The notes under the pieces: generated by a model
What the model saw: the letters and a program-made list of their open reading frames with translations, nothing else
Told to the model about the DNA's origin: nothing
Databases searched by the model: none
Translations under genes and position numbers: made by a program
Part shown: positions 8,959 through 17,194 of the stretch, piece by piece
Layout: the number at the start of each line of letters is the position of its first letter
How positions within the stretch are numbered: position 1 is the stretch's first letter
Assembly (NCBI RefSeq): GCF_010435915.1
Contig: NZ_JAAFZH010000012.1
Location: 1-64,000 of the forward strand
Reading direction: 5' to 3'
Length of the DNA stretch: 64,000 nucleotides
DNA from: Spirosoma terrae
GTDB taxonomy: Bacteria; Bacteroidota; Bacteroidia; Cytophagales; Spirosomataceae

Positions 8959-10269
8959 ATGTCTTCCCTTTCTTATTTAGTTACGATTTTAGTAGTACTG
9001 CTTCCCGTAGCATTTCCCACTGCTCAGGCACAGAACAATAATATCTCATCATTTGCTACGTCCGACACCATCCGCCTGACCCTGGCTCAGGCTGACGAAC
9101 AGTTTAACGCGCATAACCTTACCGTTTTAGCCTCTCAACTCGGCATCACCGAGAACAAAGCTTACGAAATTCAGGCTCAACTACGTGTTAATCCGGCAGT
9201 CTACGTAGAAACGATGCCGTACAATCAGCAAACCAGAGATGTTCTCCCTTTCAGTCAGTCGAGTGGGCAACAGGTTGTTCAGGTTCAGCAACTCATCCGG
9301 CTGGCCGGTAAACGGAACAAACAGGTAGCCATTGCCAAAACCGGAACAGAGTTAGCAACGGATCGCCTGTATGATTTACTGCGGACTCTGACGTATCAAC
9401 TACACACTACGTTCTACGATTTATACTTTGCCCAGCAGTCGCTATCCGTTTATAATCAGGAGATTGCTACGTTACAGCAAACCGTTTCGCTCTATCAGCA
9501 ACAGTACGACAAAGGCAACGTACCACTCAAGGATTTAACTCGTCTTAAAGCTTACTTATTCAGCTTAACGACCGAGCGTCGACAGCTACTTCACCGGATT
9601 GCCGATGACCAGGGCGATCTGATCGTGCTTCTGAATCGCAGCCCATCAACTAGTTTTCTGCCGATTGTAACATCCGAAACCATTGATACGTATTCTGTCA
9701 ATAACCTGGCCCTGCCTACGCTCTATCAACTGGCAGAGGAGCACCGTTTTGATCTGAAAGGCTATCGGGACCAGGCCAAACAGGAGCAGCAAAATCTGGA
9801 CTTACAAAAAGCCCTGGCCGTGCCTGATCTGACCCTCCAGGGTACGTATGACCGTAATGGCAGCTACATTCCGAACTATTTCGGTGTGGGGATTGGCATA
9901 AACTTACCCTTACTCAATAAAAACCAGGGAAACATCCAGGCCGCCCGCGTACGTATCCAGAGCAGCCAACAGAACGTAGCAGCCTATACGTTGCAGGTAG
10001 ACAGCGACGTCCAGCGTGCGTACATCAAAGCCCAACAAACGGAACAACTCTACCGCACCTTCGATCAGCGCTTTAACGACGACTTCAGTCGGCTGATCGA
10101 CGGCGTAACGACGAACTATAAAAAGCAGAATATAGACGTAGTTGAGTTTCTGGATTTTTTCGACTCCTACAAAAGCAGTCAGATTCAGTACGCTCAACTC
10201 CAGAACGACCGGATGCAGAGTCTCGAAGAAATTCGATTTGCGGTCGGTACAAACCCCTTTAACAACTAA
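8959..10269 (+). CDS. TolC-family outer-membrane efflux protein (CusC-like)
   Basis: 436 residues with a signal peptide (MSSLSYLVTILVVLLPVAF, cleavage near AQAQ-N) and two TolC repeats: long coiled-coil helices (LRTLTYQLHTTFYDLYFAQQ; TEQLYRTFDQRFNDDFSRLI) and strand segments such as VPDLTLQGTYDRNG. The arrangement matches the CusC/CzcC branch in Bacteroidota metal-efflux loci. It is followed after 2 bp by a periplasmic adaptor gene. No RND pump gene is adjacent, so the substrate (metal or drug) is unresolved. Confidence 0.85.
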   Translation: MSSLSYLVTILVVLLPVAFPTAQAQNNNISSFATSDTIRLTLAQADEQFNAHNLTVLASQLGITENKAYEIQAQLRVNPAVYVETMPYNQQTRDVLPFSQSSGQQVVQVQQLIRLAGKRNKQVAIAKTGTELATDRLYDLLRTLTYQLHTTFYDLYFAQQSLSVYNQEIATLQQTVSLYQQQYDKGNVPLKDLTRLKAYLFSLTTERRQLLHRIADDQGDLIVLLNRSPSTSFLPIVTSETIDTYSVNNLALPTLYQLAEEHRFDLKGYRDQAKQEQQNLDLQKALAVPDLTLQGTYDRNGSYIPNYFGVGIGINLPLLNKNQGNIQAARVRIQSSQQNVAAYTLQVDSDVQRAYIKAQQTEQLYRTFDQRFNDDFSRLIDGVTTNYKKQNIDVVEFLDFFDSYKSSQIQYAQLQNDRMQSLEEIRFAVGTNPFNN

Positions 10270-10271
10270 TC

Positions 10272-11489
10272 ATGAAAAAGTCATTGTTCGTATTGCCCTG
10301 CTCACGACCTGTTCAGCTACGCGACCGTTTGGGAGTGAGTACCAATAAATCCAGTGCGTCTTCCTTTGGTCTGCTCATCCACCCATCGTCCGACAGTCGG
10401 CTGCGGCAACGGGCGCTGGCCGCCGTTACCGGATTATTGCTGGTGGCGGGGCTTAGCAGTTGTGGTTCCTCAGCGCAACCCGATGAAGCGACAACTACGG
10501 AACGGCATGAAACAAATCTGCTGGCAACCGCCCATGTCGATACCGCGCATTTCGAAAATGCAGTCAATGAATTAAACCTGACCGGAAAAGTTACCTTTAA
10601 TCAGGACCAGGTCGTCAAGGTATTTCCGCTGGTGGGTGGCCATATCGAATCCATCAAAGCCGATCTGGGCGATTTCGTCCGCAAGGGCGAAACATTGGCC
10701 ATCATCCGCTCGGGCGATCTGGCCGATCTGGAGCAACAGGGCATAGCTGCGCGCGGTCAGTTATCGGTGGCTCAGAAAAACCTCCAGGTTACCGAAGATA
10801 TGGCGAATGCCGGTTTAAGCTCCCAGCGCGAACTCGTCGCTAGTAAAGAACAGCTCCTGGCTGCCAAAGGGGAAGTGAATCGGGTGAATGAACGTCGGCA
10901 GATTCTGGGCGGTAACGGCTCTGTATACGTTGTTAAAGCGCCGATGAGCGGATTTATTGTCGAGAAAGCGGCCTCACCCGGCATGGAGCTCCGGTCCGAC
11001 GATCCCGAAAATCTGTTTACGATTTCTAATCTGGATCGGGTGTGGGTTATGGCCAATGTCTACGAATCGGATCTGGCCAATGTCCACGAAGGCGATCCGG
11101 CAACCATCACCACCCTCTCCTACCCCGACAAAGTCTTTCGCGGCCATATCGATAAAATCTTTAACGTATTAGACGCTGAAAGTAAAACGCTGAAAGTTCG
11201 CGTAACCCTCGACAATGCCGACTATCGTCTGAAGCCGGAAATGTTTGCCAACGTCAGTATTACGTATGCCGGACACGATAAGCGCGTCACGATTCCGGCC
11301 AAAGCCGTCGTTTTTGACAAAAATCGGAATTTCGTTGTCGTTGTCAATCGGGAGAATCACCCGATCGTGCGTGAGGTCGATGTCTACAAAAGCGTTGGTG
11401 ATAAAACATTCCTGTCGGGCGGCCTGGCTCCCGGCGACCGGGTCGTATCGACCAATCAACTGTTAATCTACAATGCATTGGGTAATTAA
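10272..11489 (+). CDS. RND efflux periplasmic adaptor (CusB/CzcB-like lipoprotein)
   Basis: 405 residues as read from ATG 10272. A lipoprotein signal is unusually far from this start: hydrophobic ALAAVTGLLLVAGLSSC with lipobox Cys at 64, so the true start may be the in-frame GTG at 10335. Then come a biotinyl-lipoyl half motif (VFPLVGGHIESIKADLGDFV), a helical hairpin, the second lipoyl half (VVKAPMSGFIVEKAASPGME), and beta-barrel and membrane-proximal domains. It probably bridges the upstream TolC protein to an inner-membrane pump, but none is encoded next to it; a repeat element and an Lrp gene follow. Confidence 0.85.
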   Translation: MKKSLFVLPCSRPVQLRDRLGVSTNKSSASSFGLLIHPSSDSRLRQRALAAVTGLLLVAGLSSCGSSAQPDEATTTERHETNLLATAHVDTAHFENAVNELNLTGKVTFNQDQVVKVFPLVGGHIESIKADLGDFVRKGETLAIIRSGDLADLEQQGIAARGQLSVAQKNLQVTEDMANAGLSSQRELVASKEQLLAAKGEVNRVNERRQILGGNGSVYVVKAPMSGFIVEKAASPGMELRSDDPENLFTISNLDRVWVMANVYESDLANVHEGDPATITTLSYPDKVFRGHIDKIFNVLDAESKTLKVRVTLDNADYRLKPEMFANVSITYAGHDKRVTIPAKAVVFDKNRNFVVVVNRENHPIVREVDVYKSVGDKTFLSGGLAPGDRVVSTNQLLIYNALGN

Positions 11490-11593
11490 CCCCCAATCGA
11501 CTGCCGTTGTGTCGGGCTTCCGAACTCGACATGACGGTTTTTCATTCCCTGATTTATGGCAGTTCAAACTGGGTTTTGCGCGTATTACCCCGT

Positions 11594-11780
11594 CCTCCAA
11601 AGGCTAATCTTATAGGGGTTTTGAAAAGAGCTTAATTCTGTGTTCCAAAGGGTCAATTTTACTTAGATTTTCACCCCTAAATCCCCTAAAGGGGACTTTA
11701 CTCGCGCTTGAATAAAGTCCCCTTTAGGGGAATTAGGGGTGAAAAAGTGGCTCAAATAAGGGGTTTATATCATCCACGTG
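11594..11780. repeat. 187-bp palindromic dispersed repeat, copy 1
   Basis: Closely similar to 34193-34380. The centre is a 29-bp inverted repeat (11672-11700 and 11713-11741, one mismatch) with loop CTCGCGCTTGAA; each arm holds nested CCCCTAAAGGGG-type palindromes. Flanking shared blocks include GGGGTTTTGAAAAGAG and AAGGGGTTTAT, and both copies end CATCCACGTG. No ORF and no transposase. It resembles a MITE or REP-type element and fills the gap after the pump-less adaptor gene. Confidence 0.85.
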
Positions 11781-11865
11781 CCCCCCCTCAAGATTGGCCT
11801 AAAGGGGAAGAAATTTATCCGCGAGTTTATCCCCCTTCAGGGCGCAGGGAGTAATACGTAATGTA

Positions 11866-12336
11866 TTATTTCCCACTCATTGGTATGATCGTTGAGTTTT
11901 TGACTTCTGCCATCACAAAAAAGCTGCTGATGTGCAACGTACCGGGAATAACCGACAGCCGTTCCTGATAGAATCGATTATACGTCTCCATATCACGGCT
12001 CACAATCTTCAGTAAATAATCGAACGTACCCGATACTCTGTTACATTCGAGCACTTCGGGTAGCTCACGAATAGCCGCATCAAAATCAGCGAAGGCATCG
12101 CGAGTCTGCCGGTCCAGCGTAACCTGGCAATAGATCATCAGCAGGTTACCCAGCTTTTTCTTATCCAGAATGGTAACGTAACGCGCTATAATGCCTTCGC
12201 GCTCCAGCCGCTTGATACGTTCATGAACCGGCGTTTTTGACAGATTGATTCGCTGTCCGATCTCCTGAATGGTTAGCCGGGCATCTTCCTGCAGGAGTGC
12301 CAATAATTTTTGATCAATCGCATCCAGATGAGTCAT
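11866..12336 (-). CDS. Lrp/AsnC-family transcriptional regulator
   Basis: 156 residues. The N-terminal winged helix-turn-helix (about 4-60: LDAIDQKLLALLQEDARLTI, INLSKTPVHERIKRLEREGI) is followed by a C-terminal RAM ligand-binding domain (about 70-150). Lrp-family proteins bind amino acids and act as oligomers. It is divergent from alanine dehydrogenase with a 175-bp gap, the same arrangement as known AldR-ald pairs, so it probably senses alanine and controls that gene (inference from context). Confidence 0.93.
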   Translation of the reverse strand: MTHLDAIDQKLLALLQEDARLTIQEIGQRINLSKTPVHERIKRLEREGIIARYVTILDKKKLGNLLMIYCQVTLDRQTRDAFADFDAAIRELPEVLECNRVSGTFDYLLKIVSRDMETYNRFYQERLSVIPGTLHISSFFVMAEVKNSTIIPMSGK

Positions 12337-12463
12337 GTTGGAATTTTTTACGGCAATAGAGAGCTAACTTGGTCATCAGTAGGCTTTTTTCCTGATAAAA
12401 ATAAAATTCGTGACCAATATTCCCAAAAAAAAGCAGTCTATCAGAAAACTTATCCATCTACTC

Positions 12464-12471
12464 TATCTTTG
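12464..12471 (+). promoter_or_regulatory. Bacteroidota-type -7 element before ald
   Basis: TATCTTTG fits the TAnnTTTG consensus of the Bacteroidota housekeeping sigma factor, 40 bp upstream of the alanine dehydrogenase start. No clear TTTG -33 box lies at the expected distance, consistent with an activated or regulated promoter. Confidence 0.45.
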
Positions 12472-12511
12472 TCCTATTCATTTAATACCAACCTTAAAAG
12501 TACCAGCTACC

Positions 12512-13645
12512 ATGGTTATTGGTGTTCCCAAGGAAATCAAAAACAACGAAAACCGCGTCGCATTGACCCCGGCCGGTGTCACAGAACTTCGTAAGTATGG
12601 TCACACTGTTTATGTACAGGTGAATGCTGGTGAAGGTAGTGGTTTTGACGATGAAGGCTATATTGACGCAGGTGCCATTATGCTTCCAACCATTGAGGAA
12701 GTGTACGGCATTGCCGAAATGATCATCAAGGTAAAAGAACCGATTGCGGCTGAATATGATCTGATCAAAGAAGGTCAGCTGCTGTTCACCTATTTCCACT
12801 TTGCTTCGTCGGAAGAGCTCACCAAAGCAATGCTGGCTAAAGGTGCCGTTTGCCTTGCTTATGAAACCGTAGAACGTCCTGATCGTAGCCTTCCTCTGCT
12901 GGTTCCTATGTCGGAAGTAGCGGGTCGGATGGCGATTCAGGAAGGAGCCAAATACCTCGAGAAACCGCTGAAAGGACGTGGTATCCTGCTGGGTGGCGTA
13001 CCAGGCGTGAAACCAGCCAACGTACTGGTTTTAGGCGGTGGTATTGTTGGAACACAGGCCGCTAAGATGGCCGCAGGACTGGGTGCTCATGTGACCATCA
13101 TGGATGTTAGCCTGCCCCGTCTGCGTTACCTGTCCGACATTATGCCTCCTAACGTACAGACAATGATGTCGAACGAATACAACATTCGGGAGATGATTAA
13201 AGTCTGTGACCTGATTATTGGTGCCGTATTGATTCCAGGCGCGAAAGCTCCTCACCTCATCACCCGTGAGATGCTCAAACTGATGCGGTCCGGAACGGTA
13301 CTTGTAGACGTAGCCGTGGATCAGGGCGGATGTATTGAAACCTGTCACCCCACTACGCACGAAAACCCAACGTTCATCATCGATGATGTGGTGCACTATT
13401 GCGTAGCCAACATGCCAGGGGCCGTTCCTTACACTTCTACCGTTGCGCTTACCAACGCTACGTTACCCTATGCGTTGCAACTGGCCAATAAAGGCTGGCA
13501 ACAAGCCTGCCGCGACAATATGGACCTTCAACTAGGGTTGAATGTGGTCGATGGCAAAGTGGTGTACAAAGGCGTAGCCGACGCATTTGGTCTGCCCTTA
13601 ACGCCTGTCAATCAAGTCTTAACCGAAGAAGCCCTTGCCGAATAA
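12512..13645 (+). CDS. ald: Alanine dehydrogenase
   Basis: 377 residues, the usual family length, from MVIGVPKEIKNNENRVAL. It converts L-alanine and NAD+ to pyruvate, ammonium and NADH. Catalytic residues fall at canonical positions: K75 (IKVKEP), H96 (YFHFAS) and D270 (DVAVDQGG). The Rossmann NAD site VLVLGGGIVGTQAA is at about 171-184. The start at 12512 is fixed by family alignment; the open frame upstream to 12410 is not coding. It is divergent from the Lrp gene and followed by a strong terminator, so it is monocistronic. It links alanine catabolism to pyruvate or supplies alanine under ammonium excess. Confidence 0.97.
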   Translation: MVIGVPKEIKNNENRVALTPAGVTELRKYGHTVYVQVNAGEGSGFDDEGYIDAGAIMLPTIEEVYGIAEMIIKVKEPIAAEYDLIKEGQLLFTYFHFASSEELTKAMLAKGAVCLAYETVERPDRSLPLLVPMSEVAGRMAIQEGAKYLEKPLKGRGILLGGVPGVKPANVLVLGGGIVGTQAAKMAAGLGAHVTIMDVSLPRLRYLSDIMPPNVQTMMSNEYNIREMIKVCDLIIGAVLIPGAKAPHLITREMLKLMRSGTVLVDVAVDQGGCIETCHPTTHENPTFIIDDVVHYCVANMPGAVPYTSTVALTNATLPYALQLANKGWQQACRDNMDLQLGLNVVDGKVVYKGVADAFGLPLTPVNQVLTEEALAE

Positions 13646-13688
13646 GCAAGACCGATTCTATACATATTACCAATTCATCGACAAACGC

Positions 13689-13717
13689 AGGCCGTTCTTT
13701 AGGGAACGGCCTTTTTC
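13689..13717 (+). terminator. Rho-independent terminator after ald
   Basis: AGGCCGTTC (13689-13697), 6-nt loop, GAACGGCCT (13704-13712), then TTTT. Confidence 0.88.
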
Positions 13718-13837
13718 TATTTGCCAGACGAATTATTCTACGTACGATCAAAAAAGACTAACTATACGATAAATAAAGATACATTTTAAAAAAAATGTAA
13801 ATATAAAACTCTATCTTACCTCCATAATAACAACGCT

Positions 13838-14080
13838 ATGGAGTATAAAGGGTATTGCATCGAGCCAATTGAGGCTCTCACGGGTCAGCAGGATAACGAA
13901 GAATACACGATAACCGGCTCCAGAACTGTGTACCAGGTACGGTCCCTCATCGACGGCTATGTATACGTAGTAACGACCAGCCTGGAACGCGCTAAAAAAA
14001 TTGTCGATACGCAGAGTAAACGCTGGCAGGCCCAGCAAAGCCAATCGGCCCTGACGCCAATGAATCTTCCCTGCTTGTAG
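13838..14080 (+). CDS. Small paralogous protein, member 1 of a three-copy local family
   Basis: 80 residues, function not recognised. It starts MEYKGYCIEPIE, contains GSRTVYQVRS and ends the core with SLERAKKIVDTQSKRWQAQ. The same skeleton (M-x-Y-K-x-aromatic-x-I-E, G-x-R-T-V-Y, S-x-E-x-A, I/V-D, R-W) occurs in the proteins at 15200-15406 and 15543-15749, which supports it as real against the overlapping minus-strand frame. It carries an extra C-terminal tail of about 13 residues. The predicted fold is a small alpha/beta domain (beta hairpin, strand, helix). It is convergent with a LytTR-only gene. Confidence 0.75.
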   Translation: MEYKGYCIEPIEALTGQQDNEEYTITGSRTVYQVRSLIDGYVYVVTTSLERAKKIVDTQSKRWQAQQSQSALTPMNLPCL

Positions 14081-14094
14081 CGTAACGATACGTA

Positions 14095-14442
14095 TCAGGA
14101 TGGGGAGGAATTAGTGCCCGACTGTTCAAGATAAGTCCGCACTTGCTTAATGTTCCGACGCGATACGTCCAGCCGCAGGTTATTCGTCATAATCACGTAG
14201 CCCATCGGGTGTCGGCCCATTTTCAGACTATATTCCCGTACGTGCACAGGGTTGATCAGCGTGTGTTTATGAATACGCAGAAACACCGGCCAGCGCTGAT
14301 TGAACCACCCGAGTGTTCGGCTCATATGCAGCCGCTGACCGCTCAGCAAATGCACAAAACTATAGTTGGCATCGGCCGTGATGGCAATCACTCTATCGGG
14401 CTCAAACCGATGCCGAACACCCGCTCCCGGATTTGCTATCAT
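14095..14442 (-). CDS. Stand-alone LytTR DNA-binding protein 1
   Basis: 115 residues consisting of little more than a LytTR domain: ITADANYSFVHLLSG, LGWFNQRWPVFLRIHKHTLI, NPVHV, and VSRRNIKQVRTYLEQ at the end. No receiver or membrane part, so control must come through expression level or a partner. It is about 50% similar to the next gene (14482-14820), sharing GAGVRH-F at the N-terminus and SRTL-WF--RWP. The pair probably arose by tandem duplication. LytTR domains bind direct repeats upstream of targets; these were not identified here. Confidence 0.85.
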   Translation of the reverse strand: MIANPGAGVRHRFEPDRVIAITADANYSFVHLLSGQRLHMSRTLGWFNQRWPVFLRIHKHTLINPVHVREYSLKMGRHPMGYVIMTNNLRLDVSRRNIKQVRTYLEQSGTNSSPS

Positions 14443-14481
14443 TCAATAGGCACAAAAGGTGATGTATACTAACCGGCTCCA

Positions 14482-14820
14482 CTAATTAGCCTCACTAAGC
14501 AGTCGTAATTGTTCGCCCACCGACTTCACATTCCGGCGGGAAATTTCCAGGCGTAAGCTATTCTTCATAACCACGTAGCCCGATGGATGCTTTCCTCCGG
14601 TAACACTATAGTATTCAACAAAAATAGGATTGATCAGCGCGTTCTTGTGGATACGTAGCAACTCGGGCCATCGATCATAAAACCACTTTAACGTTCGGCT
14701 CCGAAGTAAACAACTTCCGTTCAGCATATGAACGTAGCTGTAGTTAATGTCAGCAGTAATGGCAATTACTTGGTTTAGATCGAACGTGTGACGTACACCG
14801 GCACCAGGATTGACCTTCAT
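14482..14820 (-). CDS. Stand-alone LytTR DNA-binding protein 2
   Basis: 112 residues from MKVNPGAGVRHTFDL; the start at 14820 is preferred over 14850 because it aligns with the paralog downstream. LytTR features include ITADINYSYVHMLNG, LKWFYDRWPELLRIHKNALI and ISRRNVKSV. It probably forms an operon with 14095-14442 (39-bp gap). It sits between members of the small-protein family, suggesting a shared regulatory unit (inference). Confidence 0.85.
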   Translation of the reverse strand: MKVNPGAGVRHTFDLNQVIAITADINYSYVHMLNGSCLLRSRTLKWFYDRWPELLRIHKNALINPIFVEYYSVTGGKHPSGYVVMKNSLRLEISRRNVKSVGEQLRLLSEAN

Positions 14821-15199
14821 AGGTAGTTTTAGCAGCAGAGGACATAACAAAATAAGGCTGAAAGCTGTAATAACATTAATCTAGTTAGTCAATGTAATAC
14901 ACCTAACGAACATCCTACTGAAACTATCTACTTGATTACTAACTCAATGTACCGAAAAGTAAACTAACTAATAATTTTGTACTAAGGAGTCCTATTTATA
15001 GTTAACTGCAACACAAGTTACTAATTACACAAAAAGTAAACATATCCATATTTTAACGTTATAATCTTATTTTAATCTTTGACTTCTGAATCAAACACCC
15101 TACAACCATACCATACAGTTTACTACTTACCAATTAGTATATACTATATAACGAAAGAAAACGTGAACGTATCGTTTTGACTTAAGTATAACTACCTGC
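14821..15199. other. Intergenic, AT-rich
   Basis: About 380 bp of very AT-rich sequence between the LytTR pair and the small-protein genes. No credible ORF. It should contain the LytTR operon promoter, but no clear element was seen. Confidence 0.4.
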
Positions 15200-15406
15200 T
15201 TACTGGGCCCGCCATCGGGTCCCATGCTTGTCGATGGTTTTTTGCGCTGCTTCCATCGATTGCCGGATACCGTACACCAGCCGATCCTGTATACCAATAA
15301 TTTTATACACTGTTCGCTGTCCTACCACTAGAAAGGTAGCTGTCTCCTCATCCCATCTGCACTCATCAACCGTTTCTACTTCAATGGTAAACGATTTATA
15401 GTCCAT
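15200..15406 (-). CDS. Small paralogous protein, member 2
   Basis: 68 residues, MDYKSFTIEVETVDECRW start, GQRTVYKIIG centre, SMEAAQKTIDKHGTRWRAQ end. It shares spacing and key residues with 13838-14080 and 15543-15749, and with the latter also DEC-W near residues 14-18. No signal peptide or membrane segment. Function unknown. About 135 bp separates it from member 3 upstream on the same strand. Confidence 0.75.
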   Translation of the reverse strand: MDYKSFTIEVETVDECRWDEETATFLVVGQRTVYKIIGIQDRLVYGIRQSMEAAQKTIDKHGTRWRAQ

Positions 15407-15542
15407 CGTCTTACTAATTAATTTCTACACGTATGTTTCTAAGTCAATGTATAGGGCAGGAAATTACACAAAACCGAAACGCTACGTCCCGATTGCTTAG
15501 CTATCGGTAGTATCGCTACGGTATCCATCTCTTTCCAGATGA

Positions 15543-15749
15543 TTAACTTTTCAGCCAGCGATGGGCATTTTTATCGATCGCTGTACGGGCTAATTCGGCT
15601 GAGCGCTTGATGGCAAACACTACGCTCGATACGGAGCTTCTGACCGCATACACGGTTCTAGTCCCAACAATTGACATGGCCCCTGTTGTTGAATGCCAGA
15701 CGCATTCGTCAATGGATTGCGATTCGATAATAAAGCCTTTGTAGTTCAT
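15543..15749 (-). CDS. Small paralogous protein, member 3
   Basis: 68 residues, MNYKGFIIESQSIDECVW start, GTRTVYAVRS centre, SAELARTAIDKNAHRW end. The same length as member 2 and clearly paralogous. No recognised domain. The conserved terminal helix (S-x-E-x-A-x-x-x-I-D-x-x-x-x-R-W) could be a dimer or partner-binding surface, but this is speculation. Confidence 0.75.
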   Translation of the reverse strand: MNYKGFIIESQSIDECVWHSTTGAMSIVGTRTVYAVRSSVSSVVFAIKRSAELARTAIDKNAHRWLKS

Positions 15750-16311
15750 TCCCCAAGTCGTTAGCCCGTATGTACGAAGGAATATATACTTACGGATTTA
15801 AGTAGTTATTCTTACGACGATTCGGGCGGCTTGTAAGTCACATAGTAAATTTTCATTTTTCCATAAAAAAAGTACTACATGCTACTAAACGTATCCGTAG
15901 ACCAACTGATAAGGGCATTTTATTCACCAAATCCGGCTGGGATTTATATGACTTATACTAGAATAGATACATATAGAGCGACTTTATTAAGACAGGTATG
16001 CCGGTTATACAATTTAGCCCGCTACGTTCCTGAACTCTCCAACATACTATATACATTCAATACATCAAATCGATTATCTATTAAACTCGATATACGTATT
16101 AGGATATTATATGGCTAAAAATAAACAGATAAGTATAAAAGATATACTATTTAACTACTTGTCTGAATGCTCATAAACACGTCAGCAAGACAAAAATGCA
16201 AACTAAAATAGGCTAGACTAGCTGAGACTCCAGCACTCAACATAGTTTACTCCAATACGTACCCCCAACGAACACCTACTCGATTGACATATAGACCAGT
16301 AACTGTACACA
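15750..16311. other. AT-rich intergenic with one doubtful ORF
   Basis: About 560 bp. A 79-codon plus-strand frame (15879-16118, start MLLNVSVDQLIRAFY) has no recognisable domain, Ile/Leu/Arg-rich AT-biased codons and no paralog; it may be coding but is not supported. Otherwise nothing was seen. Confidence 0.35.
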
Positions 16312-16647
16312 ATGGCGATTAACAAAACCCACAAAATTGACAAATTCGTAGCGCAGCTGGATGGATTAAGTTACCTCGAAGTCATCAACTACTGCAATCT
16401 GGAAGCAGCCCGGTCGCGCTTTCTGCTACGTAGTTTTAAACCGAACGACCCCCGAGAGGGCGTCGTAAGCCAATATCATCGGTTTGTGAACGAAACGAGT
16501 TACTTTTTCTCGCGAGGTACCCTCCCTACCACCATGAGCCGTACCGATTTTCTACGTCTGAAGCCTATCGCCGAAACACTGGCGGCCCGTGGCGAATGGC
16601 GCAAAGATTCGCTGGCTGTTTTCGCGCCCCGAGTAAGCGCGGTTTAA
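16312..16647 (+). CDS. Conserved-looking hypothetical protein
   Basis: 111 residues, not recognised. Soluble, predicted mainly helical, basic; notable segments are LSYLEVINYCNLEAARSRFL and MSRTDFLRLKPIAETLAARG. GC content and codon use match the core genes rather than the AT-rich surroundings, and it is followed directly by a perfect terminator hairpin, both arguing for a real gene. No signal peptide. The start at ATG 16312 follows a long AT-rich gap. Confidence 0.7.
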   Translation: MAINKTHKIDKFVAQLDGLSYLEVINYCNLEAARSRFLLRSFKPNDPREGVVSQYHRFVNETSYFFSRGTLPTTMSRTDFLRLKPIAETLAARGEWRKDSLAVFAPRVSAV

Positions 16648-16656
16648 TGAATATAG

Positions 16657-16689
16657 AGATACGCCATGTCTTAGAGACATGGCGTATCT
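16657..16689. terminator. Bidirectional terminator, 15-bp perfect stem
   Basis: AGATACGCCATGTCT (16657-16671), loop TAG, perfect complement 16675-16689. It lies between the convergent genes at 16312-16647 and 16706-17194. Confidence 0.75.
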
Positions 16690-16705
16690 AGGTAGCTGTA
16701 GCTAA

Positions 16706-17194
16706 CTACCTGGCGGCCACTACGTGAACATGCTTACGAATCTTCTTCGTGTAGCGTATCTGCTCCCCAGTCGGCGTAGTAAGTCCAATCCCTTCCGTAT
16801 TCGCATAGCGATCATACACAATCGATTCCGACTCTAACTTACCCGTGCACCCCTTGTCCATCCATCCGTAATATGCTGTGTTTCCCACCTTGGTATAGTC
16901 CTGCACCGATTGCAGCAACAAGTTCAAATTATTGACCTGCACCTGAAACCCGATTGGCGATCTCCCTGCGATACGTTCCAGGAAATAGTATTGCCCTTCA
17001 GGCCCGGTAAATACAGTGAGTGTACCCGATACAGGCTCAGACGAGGTGACGCCTTCAATAGTATAAGACGTAGCACCCGTCAACTTATAATCACCGGGTT
17101 TAATGAGGGCATTATCAGGCAGATTCTGAACAATGACCGATTCTTTACAAGCGCTTACAATTATAAGCGACAGAATCGACAAAAAATAGTTCAT
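16706..17194 (-). CDS. Hypothetical lipoprotein
   Basis: 162 residues with a lipoprotein signal MNYFLSILSLIIVSAC (lipobox Cys at 16) followed by KES, so likely anchored in the outer or inner membrane. The rest is beta-rich (YKLTGATSYTIEGVTSSEPV, GTLTVFTGPEGQYYFL), reminiscent of small beta-sandwich lipoproteins, and ends with a basic KKIRKHVHVVAAR tail. No domain recognised. It stands alone, convergent with the preceding gene. Confidence 0.7.
   Translation of the reverse strand: MNYFLSILSLIIVSACKESVIVQNLPDNALIKPGDYKLTGATSYTIEGVTSSEPVSGTLTVFTGPEGQYYFLERIAGRSPIGFQVQVNNLNLLLQSVQDYTKVGNTAYYGWMDKGCTGKLESESIVYDRYANTEGIGLTTPTGEQIRYTKKIRKHVHVVAAR

Noticed and set aside
13811-14044. 77-codon minus-strand ORF overlapping the first small paralog
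   Set aside because: The plus-strand frame has two clear paralogs nearby, so the minus-strand frame is its shadow.
15879-16118. 79-codon plus-strand ORF
   Set aside because: AT-rich, no domain, no paralog or hairpin support; kept only as a doubtful note in the gap entry.
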